Origin: Hydractinia symbiolongicarpus
Lineage: Eukaryota > Cnidaria > Hydrozoa > Anthoathecata > Hydractiniidae
Direction of reading: 5' to 3'
DNA length: 64,000 bases
NCBI RefSeq assembly: GCF_029227915.1
Contig: NC_079880.1
Coordinates: 26,345,501 to 26,409,500 of the forward strand
The translations under genes and the position numbers were made by a program. The notes under the pieces are model-generated. The model was not told the DNA's origin. It worked only from the letters and a program-made list of their open reading frames with translations, and made no database searches. Of the stretch, positions 23,536 through 37,237 are shown piece by piece (the stretch's first letter is position 1; every line of letters begins with the position of its first letter).

Positions 23536-23822
23536 ATTTAGATAATCAAAATTTAGATAAATAATCATTTTTACTGTGGGACCAATCCTAGCCGTTAGCG
23601 CGCGCTGAAGAAATAGAGACATTTTCCAAAACTACATTTCATTGTCTTTCTAGCCTTATCAATCCGTTTGAGTTACAACAATTGCGTCACATATTCGTAC
23701 CAACATGTATTCCGAGGTATTTTTCCGATGTTACTAGGTTGCATCGCTTTCAAAACTGAAGCGATTGACTGTGGGACTTAATTGAACTGATTTTGGACTT
23801 TGAACTTATAAATTTGATAAAT
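23536..23822 (+). repeat. First short (R3-type, 287-bp) monomer
   Basis: After 'ataaaggtcatcaa' the sequence jumps to 'aatttagataatcaaaattt', skipping the first ~100 bp of the monomer, including the GCGCT/AGCGC dyad. A 15 bp direct duplication ('aaaatttagataatc' style) marks the joint. Other short units start at 25313, 28201, 29963, 31739, 37979, 41612, 43374, 45133, 46538, 53296, 56556, 60561 and 63449. They measure 272 bp (single copy of the 15 bp: 28201, 41612), 287 bp, or 288 bp. Confidence 0.88.
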
Positions 23823-26800
23823 GAGACAATTGGGCTCCAAGAAATAACATTCTTCTTAAATTGACATGATTTTAGAAATGAACAATTACACTTGGCGATA
23901 TGGTAGAGCTTCATAAAAAATTTTAGATAAGTAAGTCATTTTTTACTGTGGGAAAAATTCTAGCCGTTAGCGCGCGGTGAAGAAATAGAGACAGGTTCAA
24001 AAACTACATTTCATTGAGTCTCTAACGGTATTCGTCCGTTTGAGGTACAACGGTTGCGTCACATATTTGTACCAACATGTAATTAGCGATATTTTTCTGA
24101 TAATACTAGGTTGCATCGCTTTTAACAGTGAAACGATTGAGCGTGGGACTTAATTGAAATGACCTTAGACTTTGACATTATAAATGTGATAAATGAGACA
24201 GTTGGACTCCAAAAATTAACATTCTTCTTAATTTCACATTATTGCTGGAACTCAGCGATTGCACTGGGCGCTGTGGTAGCGCCTCATATAAAAATTCAGA
24301 TAAATAAGTCATTTTTACTGTGGAACCAATCCTAGCCGTTAGCGCGCGCTGGAGATATAGAGACATTTTCAAAAACTACATTTCATTGTCTTTCTAGCGG
24401 TATCAATCCGTTTGAGTTACAACAATTGCGTCACATATTCGTACTAACATGTATTTCGAGGTATTTTTCCGATGTTACTAGGTTGCATCGCTTTCAAAAC
24501 TGAAGCGATTGACTGTGGGACTTAATTGAACTGATTTTGGACTTTGAACTTATAAATTTGATAAATGAGACAATTGGGCTCCAAGAAATAACATTCTTCT
24601 TAAATTGACATGATTTTAGAAATGAACAATTACACTGGGCGATATGGTAGAGCTTCATAAAAAATTTTAGATAAATAAGTCATTTTTTTCTGTGGGACAA
24701 ATCCTAGCCGTTAGGGCGCGGTGAAGAAATAGAGACTGTTTTAAAAACTACATTTCATTTAGTCTCTAACGGTATTCGTCCGTTTGAGGTACAACGGTTG
24801 CGTCACATATTCGTACCAACATGTAATTAGCGATATTTTTCTGATATTACTAGGTTGCATCGATTTTAACAGTGAAACAATAGAGCGTGGGACTTAATTG
24901 AAATGACTTTAGACTTTGACCTTATAAATGTGATAAATGACACAATTGGACTCCAAGAAATAACATTTTTGTTAACTTAACAATATTGCTGAAACTCTGG
25001 GATTACACTGGGCGCTGTGACAGCGCTTTATTTAAAAATGTAGATAATAAAGTCATTTTATACCGTGGGACCAAACCTAGACCTTAGCTCGCGCTGAAGA
25101 AATAGACACTGTTTTGAAAAACTACATTATATTGACTATCCAACGGTATCAGTCCGGTTGAGTTACAACTGTTGCGTCGCATATTGGAACCAACATGTAT
25201 TTAGCGATATGTTTCTGTTATTACAAGGTTGCATCGCTATTAACAGTAAAACGATTGACTGTAGGAATTAATTGCACTGATTTTAGACTTTGACTTTATA
25301 AAGGTCATCAAAATTTAGATAATCGAAATTTAGATAAATAAGTCATTTTTACTGTGGGACCAATCCTAGCTTTAGTGCGCGCTGAAGAAATAGAGACATT
25401 TTCCAAAACTACATTTCATTGTCTTTCTAGCCTTATCAATCCGTTTGAGTTACAACAATTGCGTCACATATTCGTACTAACATGTATTTCGAGGTATTTT
25501 TCCGATGTTACTAGGTTGCATCGCTTTCAAAACTGAAGCGATTGACTGTGGGACTTAATTGAACTGATTTTGGACTTCGAACTTATAAATTTGATAAATG
25601 AGACAATTGGGCTCCAAGAAATAACATTCTTCTTAAATTGACATGATTTTAGAAATGAACAATTACACTGGGCGATATGGTAGAGCTTCATAAAAAATTT
25701 TAGATAAGTAAGTCATTTTTTACTGTGGGAAATATCCTAGCCGTTAGCGCGCGGTGAAGAAATAGAGACAGGTTCAAAAACTACATTTCATTGAGTCTCT
25801 AACGGTATTCGTCAGTTTGAGGTACAACGGTTGCGTCACATATTCGTACCAAAATGTAATTAGCGATATTTTTCTGATATTACTAGGTTGCATCGCTTTT
25901 AACAGTGAAACGATTGAGCGTGGGACTTAATTGAAATGACTTTAGACTTTGACATTATAAATGTGATAAATGAGACAATTGGACGCCAAAAAATAACATT
26001 CTTCTTAATTTCACATTATTGCTGGAACTCAGCGATTACACTGGGCGCTGTGGTAGCGCCTCATATAAAAATTCAGATAAATAAGTCATTTTTACTGTGG
26101 GACCAATCCTAGCCGTTAGCGCGTGCTGAAGATATAGAGACATTTTCAAAAACTACATTTCATTGTCTTTCTAGCGGTGTCAATTCGTTTGAGTTACAAC
26201 AATTGCGTCACATATTCGTACCAACATGTATTCAGCGATATTTTTCCGATGTTACTAGGTTGCATCGCTTTTAACAGTGAAACGATTGACTGTGGGACTT
26301 AATTGAGCTAATTGTGGACTTTGATCTTATAACTGTGATAAATGAGCCAATTGAACTCCAAGAAATAACATTCCTCTTAACTTGACATGATTGCTGAAAC
26401 TCAGCGATTACACTGAGCGCTGTGGTAGCGCTTCATATAAAATTTAGATAAATAAGTCATTTTTACTGTGGGACCAATCCTAGCCGTTAACGCGCGCTGA
26501 AGAAATAGAGACATTTTCAAAAACTACATTTCATTGTCTTTCTAGCGGTGTCAATTCGTTTGAGTTACAACAATTGCGTCACATATTCGTACCAACATGT
26601 ATTCAGCGAAATTTTTCCGATGTTACTAGGTTGCATCGCTTTTAACAGTGAAACGATTGACTGTGGGACTTAATTGAGCTAATTGTGGACTTTGATCTTA
26701 TAACTGTGATAAATGAGCCAATTGAACTCCAAGAAATAACATTCCTCTTAACTTGACATGATTGCTGTAACTCTGGGATTACACTGGGCGCTGTGACAGC

Positions 26801-27088
26801 GCTTTATTTAAAAACGTAGATAATAAAGTCATTTTATACCGTGGGACCAATCCTAGACCTTAGCTCGCGCTGAAGAAATAGACACTGTTTTGAAAAACTA
26901 CATTATATTGACTATCCAACGGTATCAGTCCGGTTGAGTTACAACTGTTGCGTCGCATATTGGTACCAACATTTATTTAGCGATATGTTTCTGTTATTAC
27001 AAGGTTGCATCGCTATTAACAGTGAAACGATTGACTGTAGGACTTTATTGAATTGATTTTAGACTTTGACGTTATAAAGGTCATCAAT

Positions 27089-30000
27089 GAGACAATTGGA
27101 CTCCAAGAAATAACATTCTTCTTAATTTGACCTGATTGCTGGAACTCAGCGATTACCCTGAGCGCTGTGGTAGCGCTTTATATAAAATTTAGATAAATAA
27201 TCATTTTTAATGTGGGACCAATCCTAGCCGTTAACGCGCGCTGAAGAAATAGAGACATTTTCAAAAACTACATTTCATTGTCTTTCTAGCCATATCAATC
27301 CGTTTGAGTTACAACAATTGCGTCACATATTCGTACCAACATGTATTTAGAGATTTGTTTCCGATACTGCTAGGTTGCATAGCTGTTAACAGAGAAACGG
27401 TTGACTGCGTGACTTAATTGAGCTTACTTTAGACTTGACCTTATAAATGTGATAAATGAGACAATTGGACTCCAAGAAATAACATTTTTCTTAGATTTAC
27501 ATGATTACTGGAACTGGGCGATTACACTGGGCATAATGGTAGCGCTTCATATAAGAAATTAGATAAATAAGTCATTTTTACTATGGGACCAATCCTAGCC
27601 GTTATCGCGCACTGAGGAAATAGAGACAGTTTCAAAAACTATAATTCATTGAGTTTCTAACGGTATCAGTCCGTTTGAGTTACAATGGTTGCCTCAAGTA
27701 TTCGTGCCAACATGTAATTAGAGAATTGTTTCCCATATTACTAGGTTGCATAGCTTTTAACAGAGAAACGGTTGACTGCGGGACTTAATTGAGCTTACTT
27801 TAGACTTGACCTTATAAATGTGATAAATGAGACAATTGGACTCCAAGAAATAACATTTTTCTTAGTTTTACATGATTACTGGAACTGGGCGATTACACTG
27901 GGCATAATGGTAGCACTTCATATAAGAAATTAGATAAATAAGTCATTTTTACTATGGGACCAATCCTAGCCGTTATCGCGCACTGAGGAAATAGAGACCG
28001 TTTCAAAAACTACATTATATTGACTATCCAACGGTATCAGACCGGTTGAGTTACAACTGTTGCGTCGCATATTGGTACCAACATGTATTTAGCGATATGT
28101 TTCTGTTATTACAAGGTTGCATCGCTATTAACAGTGAAACGATTGACTGTAGGAATTAATTGCACTGATTTTAGACTTTGACTTTATAAAGGTCATCAAA
28201 ATTTAGATAAATAATCATTTTTACTGTGGGACCAATCCTAGCCGTTAGCGCGCACTGAAGAAATAGAGACATTTTCCAAAACTACATTTCATTGTCTTTC
28301 TAGCCTTATCAATCCGTTTGAGTTACAACAATTGCGTCACATATTCGTACCAACATGTATTTCGAGGTATTTTTCCGATGTTACTAGGTTGCATCGCTTT
28401 CAAAACTGAAGCGATTGACTGTGGGACTTAATTGAACTGATTTTGGACTTTGAACTTATAAATTTGATAAATGAGACAATTGGGCTCCAAGAAATAACAT
28501 TCTTCTTAAATTGACATGATTTTAGAAATGAACAATTACACTGGGCGATATGGTAGAGCTTCATAAAAAATTTTAGATAAGTAAGTCATTTTTTACTGTG
28601 GGAAAAATCCTAGCCGTTAGCGCGCGGTGAAGAAATAGAGACAGGTTCAAAAACTACATTTCATTGTGTCTCTAACGGTATTCGTCCGTTTGAGGTACAA
28701 CGGTTGCGTCACATATTCGTACCAACATGTAATTAGCGATATTTTTCTGATATTACTAGGTTGCATCGCTTTTAACAGTGAAACGATTGAGCGTGGGACT
28801 TAATTGAAATGACCTTAGACTTTGACATTATAAATGTGATAAATGAGACAGTTGGACTCCAAAAATTAACATTCTTCTTAATTTCACATTATTGCTGGAA
28901 CTCAGCGATTACACTGGGCGCTGTGGTAGCGCATCAGATAAAAATTCAGATAAATAAGTCATTTTTACTGTGGAACCAATCCTAGCCGTTAGCGCGCGCT
29001 GGAGATATAGAGACATTTTTAAAAACTACATTTCATTGTCTTTCTAGCGGTATCAATCCGTTTGAGTTACAACAATTGCGTCACATATTCGTACCAACAT
29101 GTATTCAGCGATATTTTTCTGATGTTACTAGGTTGCATCGCTTTTAACAGTGAAACGATTTACTGTGGGACTTAATTGAGCTAATTGTGGACTTTGATCT
29201 TAAAACTGTGATAAATGAGCCAATTGAACTCCAAGAAATAACATTCTTCTTAAATTGACATGATTTTAGAAATGAACAATTACACTGGGCGATATGGTAG
29301 AGCTTCATAAAAAATTTTAGATAAATAAGTCATTTTTTTCTGTGGGACAAATACTAGCCGTTAGGGCGCGGTGAAGAAATAAAGACTGTTTCAAAAACTA
29401 CATTTCATTTAGTCTCTAACGGTATTCGTCCGTTTGAGGTACAACGGTTGCGTCACATATTCGTACCAACATGTAATTAGCGATATTTTTCTGATATTAC
29501 TAGGTTGCATCGATTTTAACAGTGAAACAATAGAGCGTGGGACTTAATTGAAATGACTTTAGACTTTGACCTTATAAATGTGATAAATGACACAATTGGA
29601 CTCCAAGAAATAACATTTTTGTTAACTTAACAATATTGCTGAAACTCTGGGATTACACTGGGCGCTGTGACAGCGCTTTAATTAAAAATGTGGATAATAA
29701 AGTCATTTTATACCGTGGGACCAAACCTAGACCTTAGCTCGCGCTGAAGAAATAGACACTGTTTTGAAAAACTACATTATATTGACTATCCAACGGTATC
29801 ACTCCGGTTGAGTTACAACTGTTGCGTCGCATATTGGTACCAACATGTATTTAGCGATATGTTTCTGTTATTACAAGGTTGCATCGCTATTAACAGTAAA
29901 ACGATTGACTGTAGGAATTAATTGCACTGATTTTAGACTTTGACTTTATAAAGGTCATCAAAATTTAGATAATCAAAATTCAGATAAATAAGTCATTTTT

Positions 30001-30995
30001 ACTGTGGGACCAATCCTAGCCGTTAGCGCGCGCTGAAGATATAGAGACATTTTCTAAAACTACATTTCATTGTCTTTCTAGCGGTGTCAATTCGTTTGAG
30101 TTACAACAATTGCGTCACATATTCGTACCAACATGTATTCAGCGATATTTTTCCGATGTTACTAGGTTGCATCGCTTTTAACAGTGAAACGATTGACTGT
30201 GGGACTTAATTGAGCTAATTGTGGACTTTGATCTTATAACTGTGATAAATGAGCCAACTGAACTCCAAGAAATAACATTCCTCTTAACTTGACATGATTG
30301 CTGAAACTCAGCGATTACACTGAGCGCTGTGGTAGCGCTTCATATAAAATTTAGATAAATAAGTCATTTTTACTGTGGGACCAATCCTAGCCGTTAACGC
30401 GCGCTGAAGAAATAGAGACATTTTCAAAAACTACATTTCATTGTCTTTCTAGCGGTGTCAATTCGTTTGAGTTACAACAATTGCGTCACATATTCGTACC
30501 AACATGTATTCAGCGAAATTTTTCCGATGTTACTAGGTTGCATCGCTTTTAACAGTGAAACGATTGACTGTGGGACTTAATTGAGCTAATTGTGGACTTT
30601 GATCTTATAACTGTGATAAATGAGCCAATTGAACTCCAAGAAATAACATTCCTCTTAACTTGACATGATTGCTGTAACTCTGGGATTACACTGGGCGCTG
30701 TGACAGCGCTTTAATTAAAAATGTAGATAATAAAGTCATTTTATACCGTGGAACCAATCCTAGACCTTAGCTCGCGCTGAAGAAATAGACACTGTTTTGA
30801 AAAACTACATTATATTGACTATCCAACGGTATCAGTCCGGTTGAGTTACAACTGTTGCGTCGCATATTGGTACCAACATGTATTTAGCGATATGTTTCTG
30901 TTATTACAAGGTTGCATCGCTATTAACAGTGAAACGATTGACTGTAGGACTTTATTGAATTGATTTTAGACTTTGACGTTATAAAGGTCATCAAT
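27089..30995 (+). repeat. HOR a: 11 monomers, 3,907 bp
   Basis: Monomer starts are 27089 (R1), 27458, 27829 (R2), 28201 (short, 272), 28473 (R4), 28845, 29217 (R7), 29589, 29963 (short, 288), 30251 and 30622 (R9). Rare markers include 'gcctcaagtattcgtgcc' (27,691) and 'aaataaagactgtttc' (about 29,378); both recur 13,411 bp later. Confidence 0.87.
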
Positions 30996-32400
30996 GAGAC
31001 AATTGGACTCCAAGAAATAACATTCTTCTTAATTTGACCTGATTGCTGGAACTCAGCGATTACCCTGAGCGCTGTGGTAGCGCTTTATATAAAATTTAGA
31101 TAAATAATCATTTTTACTGTGGGACCAATCCTAGCCGTTAACGCGCGCTGAAGAAATAGAGACATTTTCAAAAACTACATTTCATTGTCTTTCTAGCCAT
31201 ATCAATCCGTTTGAGTTACAACAATTGCGTCACATATTCGTACCAACATGTATTTGGAGATTTGTTTCCGATACTGCTAGGTTGCATAGCTTTTAACAGA
31301 GAAACGGTTGACTGCGGGACTTAATTGAGCTTACTTTAGACTTGACCTTATAAATGTGATAAATGAGACAGTTGGACTCCAAGAAATAACATTTTTGTTA
31401 ACTTAACAATATTGCTGAAACTCTGGGATTACACTGGGCGCTGTGACAGCGCTTTAATTAAAAATGTAGATAATAAAGTCATTTTATACCGTGGGACCAA
31501 ACCTAGACCTTAGCTCGCGCTGAAGAAATAGACACTGTTTTGAAAAACTACATTATATTGACTATCCAACGGTATCACTCCGGTTGAGTTACAACTGTTG
31601 CGTCGCATATTGGTACCAACATGTATTTAGCGATATGTTTCTGTTATTACAAGGTTGCATCGCTATTAACAGTAAAACGATTGACTGTAGGAATTAATTG
31701 CACTGATTTTAGACTTTGACTTTATAAAGGTCATCAAAATTTAGATAATCAAAATTTAGATAAATAAGTCATTTTTACTGTGGGACCAATCCTAGCCGTT
31801 AGTGCGCGGTGAAGAAACAGAGACATTTTCCAAAACTACATTTCATTGTCTTTCTAGCGGTGTCAATTCGTTTGAGTTACAACAATTGCGTCACATATTC
31901 GTACCAACATGTATTCAGCGAAATTTTTCCGATGTTACTAGGTTGCATCGCTTTTAACAGTGAAACGATTGACTGTGGGACTTAATTGAGCTAATTGTGG
32001 ACTTTGATCTTATAACTGTGATAAATGAGCCAATTGAACTCCAAGAAATAACATTCCTCTTAACTTGACATGATTGCTGTAACTCTGGGATTACACTGGG
32101 CGCTGTGACAGCGCTTTATTTAAAAATGTAGATAATAAAGTCATTTTATACCGTGGAACCAATCCTAGACCTTAGCTCGCGCTGAAGAAATAGACACTGT
32201 TTTGAAAAACTACATTATATTGACTATCCAACTGTATCAGTCCGGTTGAGTTACAACTGTTGCGTCGCATATTGGTACCAACATGTATATAGCGATATGT
32301 TTCTGTTATTACAAGGTTGCATCGCTATTAACAGTGAAACGATTGACTGTAGGACTTTATTGAATTGATTTTAGACTTTGACGTTATAAAGGTCATCAAT
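30996..32400 (+). repeat. HOR b: 4 monomers, 1,405 bp (contracted)
   Basis: Starts are 30996 (R1), 31365, 31739 (short, 288) and 32027 (R9). Compared with the equivalent HOR f (44,407-47,570, nine monomers) it lacks about five monomers. The jump occurs in the monomer starting at 31,365, which aligns to 46,164 instead of 44,776. Confidence 0.86.
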
Positions 32401-35400
32401 GAGACAATTGGACTCCAAGAAATAACATTCTTCTTAATTTGACCTGATTGCTGGAACTCAGCGATTACCCTGAGCGCTGTGGTAGCGCTTTATATAAAAT
32501 TTAGATAAATAATCATTTTTACTGTGGGACCAATCCTAGCCGTTAGCGCGCGCTGAAGAAATAGAGACATTTTCCAAAACTACATTTCATTGTCTTTCTA
32601 GCCTTATCAATCCGTTTGAGTTACAACAATTGCGTCACATATTCGTACCAACATGTATTTCGAGGTATTTTTCCGATGTTACTAGGTTGCATCGCTTTCA
32701 AATCTGAAGCGATTGACTGTGGGACTTAATTGAACTGATTTTGGACTTTGAACTTATAAATTTGATAAATGAGACAATTGGACTCCAAGAAATAACATTC
32801 TTCTTAAATTGACATGATTTTAGAAATGAACAATTACACTGGGCGATATGGTAGAGCTTCATAAAAAATTTTAGATAAATAAGTCATTTTTTTCTGTGGG
32901 ACAAATCCTAGCCGTTAGCGCGCGGTGAAGAAATAGAGACTGTTTCAAAAACTACTTTTCATTTAGTCTCTAACGGTATTCGTCCGTTTGAGGTACAACG
33001 GTTGCGTCACATATTCGTACCAACATGTAATTAGCGATATTTTTGTGATATTACTAGGTTGCATCGCTTTTAACAGTGAAACGATTGAGCGTGGGACTTA
33101 ATTGAAATGACTTTAGACTTTGACATTATAAATGTGATAAATGAGACAATTGGACGCCAAAAAATAACATTCTTCTTAATTTCACATTATTGCTGGAACT
33201 CAGCGATTACACTGGGCGCTGTGGTAGCGCGTCATATCAAAATTCAGATAAATAAGTCATTTTTACTGTGGGAACAATCCTAGCCGTTAGCGCGCGCTGA
33301 AGAAATAGAGACATTTTCAAAAACTACATTTCATTGTCTTTCTAGCCTTATCAATCCGTTTGAGGTACAACGGTTGCGTCACATATTCGTACCAACATGT
33401 AATTAGCGATATTTTTCTGATATTACTAGGTTGCATCGCTTTTAACAGTGAAACGATTGAGCGTGGGACTTAATTGAAATGACCTTAGACTTTGACATTA
33501 TAAATGTGATAAATGAGACAGTTGGACTCCAAAAATTAACATTCTTCTTAATTTCACATTATTGCTGGAACTCAGCGATTACACTGGGCGCTGTGGTAGC
33601 GCCTCATATAAAAATTCAGATAAATAAGTCATTTTTACTGTGGAACCAATCCTAGCCGTTAGCGCGTGCTGGAGATATAGAGACATTTTTAAAAACTACA
33701 TTTCATTGTCTTTCTAGCGGTATCAATCCGTTTGAGTTACAACAATTGCGTCACATATTCGTACCAACATGTATTCAGCGATATTTTTCCGATGTTACTA
33801 GGTTGCATCGCTTTTAACAGTGAAACGATTTACTGTGGGACTTAATTGAGCTAATTGTGGACTTTGATCTTAAAACTGTGATAAATGAGCCAATTGAACT
33901 CCAAGAAATAACATTCTTCTTAAATTGACATGATTTTAGAAATGAACAATTACACTGGGCGATATGGTAGAGCTTCATAAAAAATTTTAGATAAATAAGT
34001 CATTTTTTTCTGTGGGACAAATCCTAGCCGTTAGCGCGCGGTGAAGAAATAGAGACTGTTTCAAAAACTACTTTTCATTTAGTCTCTAACGGTATTCGTC
34101 CGTTTGAGGTACAACGGTTGCGTCACATATTCGTACCAACATGTAATTAGCGATATTTTTCTGATATTACTAGGTTGCATCGCTTTTAACAGTGAAACGA
34201 TTGAGCGTGGGACTTAATTGAAATGACTTTAGACTTTGACATTATAAATGTGATAAATGAGACAATTGGACGCCAAAAAATAACATTCTTCTTAATTTCA
34301 CATTATTGCTGGAACTCAGCGATTACACTGGGCGCTGTGGTAGCGCCTCATATCAAAATTCAGATAAATAAGTCATTTTTACTGTGGGAACAATCCTAGC
34401 CGTTAGCGCGCGCTGAAGAAATAGAGACATTTTCAAAAACTACATTTCATTGTCTTTCTAGCCTTATCAATCCGTTTGAGTTACAACAATTGCGTCACAT
34501 ATTCGTACCAACATGTCTTTCGTTGTATTTTTCCGATGTTACTAGGTTGCATCGCTTTTAAAACTGAAGCGATTGACTGTGGGACTTAATTGAACTGATT
34601 TTGGACTTTGAACTTATAAATGTGATAAATGAGACAATTGGACTCCAAGAAATAACATTCTTCTTAAATTGACATGATTTTAGAAATGAACAATTACACT
34701 GGGCGATATGGTAAAGCTTCATAAAAAATTTTAGATAAGTAAGTCATTTTTTACTGTGGGACAAATCCTAGCCGTTAGCGCACGGTGAAGGAATAGAGAC
34801 AGTTTCCAAAACTGCATTTCATTGAGTCTCTAACGGTATTCGTCCGTTTGAGGTACAACGGTTCCGTCACATATTCGTACCAACATGTAATTAGCGATAT
34901 TTTTCTGATATTACTAGGTTGCATCGCTTTTAACAGTGAAACGATTGAGCGTGGGACTTAATTGAAATGACTTTAGACTTTGACATTATCAATGTCATAA
35001 ATGAGACAATTGGACTGCAAAAAATAACATTCTTCTTAATTTCACATTATTGCTGGAACTCAGCGATTACACTGGGCGCTGTGGTAGCGCCTCATATAAA
35101 AATTCAGATAAATAAGTCATTTTTACTTTGGGACCAATCCTAGCCGTTAGCGCGTGCTGAAGATATTGAGACATTTTCAAAAACTACATTTCATTGTCTT
35201 TCTAGCGGTATCAATCCGTTTGAGTTACAACAATTGCGTCACATATTCGCACCAACATGTATTCAGCGATATTTTTCCGATGTTACTAGGTTGCATCGCT
35301 TTTAACAGTGAAACGATTTACTGTGGGACTTAATTGAGCTAATTTTGGACTTTGATCTTAAAACTGTGTTAAATGAGCCAATTGAACTCCAAGAAATAAC

Positions 35401-37237
35401 ATTCTTCTTAAATTGACATGATTTTAGAAATGAACAATTACACTGGGCGATATGGTAGAGCTTCTTAAAAAATTTTAGATAATTAAGTCATTTTTTTCTG
35501 TGGGACAAATCCTAGCCGTTAGCGCGCGGTGAAGAAATAGAGACTGTTTCAAAAACTACATTTCATTTAGTCTCTAACAGTATTCGTCCGTTTGAGGTAC
35601 AACAGTTGCGTCACATATTCGTACTAACATGTAATTAGCGATATTTTTCTGATATTACTAGGTTGCATCGCTTTTAACAGTGAAACGATTGAGCGTGGGA
35701 CTTAATTGAAATGACTTTAGACTTTGACATTATAAATGTGATAAATGAGACAATTGGACGCCAAAAAATAACATTCTTCTTAATTTCACATTTTTGCTGG
35801 AACTCAGCGATTACACTGGGCGCTGTGGTAGTGCCTCATATAAAAATTCAGATAAATAAGTCATTTTTACTGTGGGAACAATCCTAGCCGTTAGCGTGCG
35901 CTGAAGATATAGAGACATTTTCAAAAACTACATTTCATTGTCTTTCTAGCGGTTTCAATTCGTTTGAGTTACAAAAATTGCGTCACATATTCGTACCAAC
36001 ATGTATTCAGCGATATTTTTCCGATGTTACTAGGTTGCATCGCTTTTAACAGTGAAACGATTGACTGTGGGACTTAATTGAGCTAATTGTGGACTTTGAC
36101 CTTATAACTGTGATAAATAAGCCAATTGAACTCCAAGAAATAACATTCCTCTTAACTTGACATGATTGCTGTAACTCTGGGATTACACTGGGCGCTGTGA
36201 CAGCGCTTTATTTAAAAATGTAGATAATAAAGTCATTTTATACCGTGGGACCAATCCTAGACCTTAGCTCGCGCTGAAGAAATAGACACTGTTTTGAAAA
36301 ACTACATTATATTGACTATCCAACGGTATCAGTCCGGTTGAGTTACAACTGTTGCGTCGCATATTGGTACCAACATGTATTTAGCGATATGTTTCTGTTA
36401 TTACAAGGTTGCATCGCTATTAACAGTAAAACGATTGACTGTAGGACTTAATTGAACTGATTTTAGACTTTGACATTATAAAGGTCATCAATGAGACAAT
36501 TGGACTCCAAGAAATAACCTTCTTCTTAATTTTACCTGATTGCTGGAACTCAGCGATTACACTGTGCGCTGTGGTAGCGCTTCATATAAAATTTAGATAA
36601 ATAAGTCATTTTTACTGTGGGACCAATCCTAGCCGTTAGCGCGCGCTGAAGAAATAGAGACATTTTCAAAAACTACATTTCATTGTCTTTCTAGCGGTGT
36701 CAATTCGTTTGAGTTACAACAATTGCGTCACATATTCGTACCAACATGTATTCAGCGAAATTTTTCCGATGTTACTAGGTTGCATCGCTTTTAACAGTGA
36801 AACAATTGACTGTGGGACTTAATTGAGCTAATTGTGGACTTTGATCTTATAACTGTGATAAATGAGCCAATTGAACTCCAAGAAATAACATTCCTCTTAA
36901 CTTGACATGATTGCTGTAACTCTGGGATTACACTGGGCGCTGTGACAGCGCTTTATTTAAAAATGTAGATAATAAAGTCATTTTATACCGTGGAACCAAT
37001 CCTAGACCTTAGCTCGCGCTGAAGAAATAGACACTGTTTTGAAAAACTACATTATATTGACTATCCAACGGTATCAGTCCGGTTGAGTTACAACTGTTGC
37101 GTCGCATATTGGTACCAACATGTATTTAGCGATATGTTTCTGTTATTACAAGGTTGCATCGCTATTAACAGTGAAACGATTGACTGTAGGACTTTATTGA
37201 ATTGATTTTAGACTTTGACGTTATAAAGGTCATCAAT
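32401..37237 (+). repeat. HOR c: 13 monomers, 4,837 bp (expanded)
   Basis: Starts are 32401, 32771, 33143, 33515, 33887, 34259, 34631, 35003, 35375, 35747, 36119, 36492 and 36864. The first unit is an R1/R3 hybrid: R1 5' half, then 'ttttccaaaac' and 'tttcaaatctgaagcg' of the short type, so no separate short monomer exists here. R4/R7- and R5/R8-like pairs are repeated, giving extra length. Confidence 0.85.

Larger units (their letters stand above)
22115..27088 (+). repeat. Mixed monomers leading into the HOR domain
   Basis: Monomers at 22275 (516 bp), 22791, 23163, 23536 (287 bp, short), 23823, 24195, 24567, 24939, 25313 (287 bp, short), 25600, 25972, 26344 and 26715. Left-type units end at about 22,791. 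Afterwards the R2/R9-like ('ctgttattacaaggttgc'), short R3 and R4-like units appear, but not yet in the fixed R1-R9 order. R1 first appears at 27,089. Confidence 0.85.

Noticed and set aside
24178-24372. 64-codon minus-strand ORF
   Set aside because: It is the antisense of satellite sequence and is not preserved in other monomers.
25354-25536. 60-codon + strand ORF
   Set aside because: It is satellite read-through with no conservation between copies.
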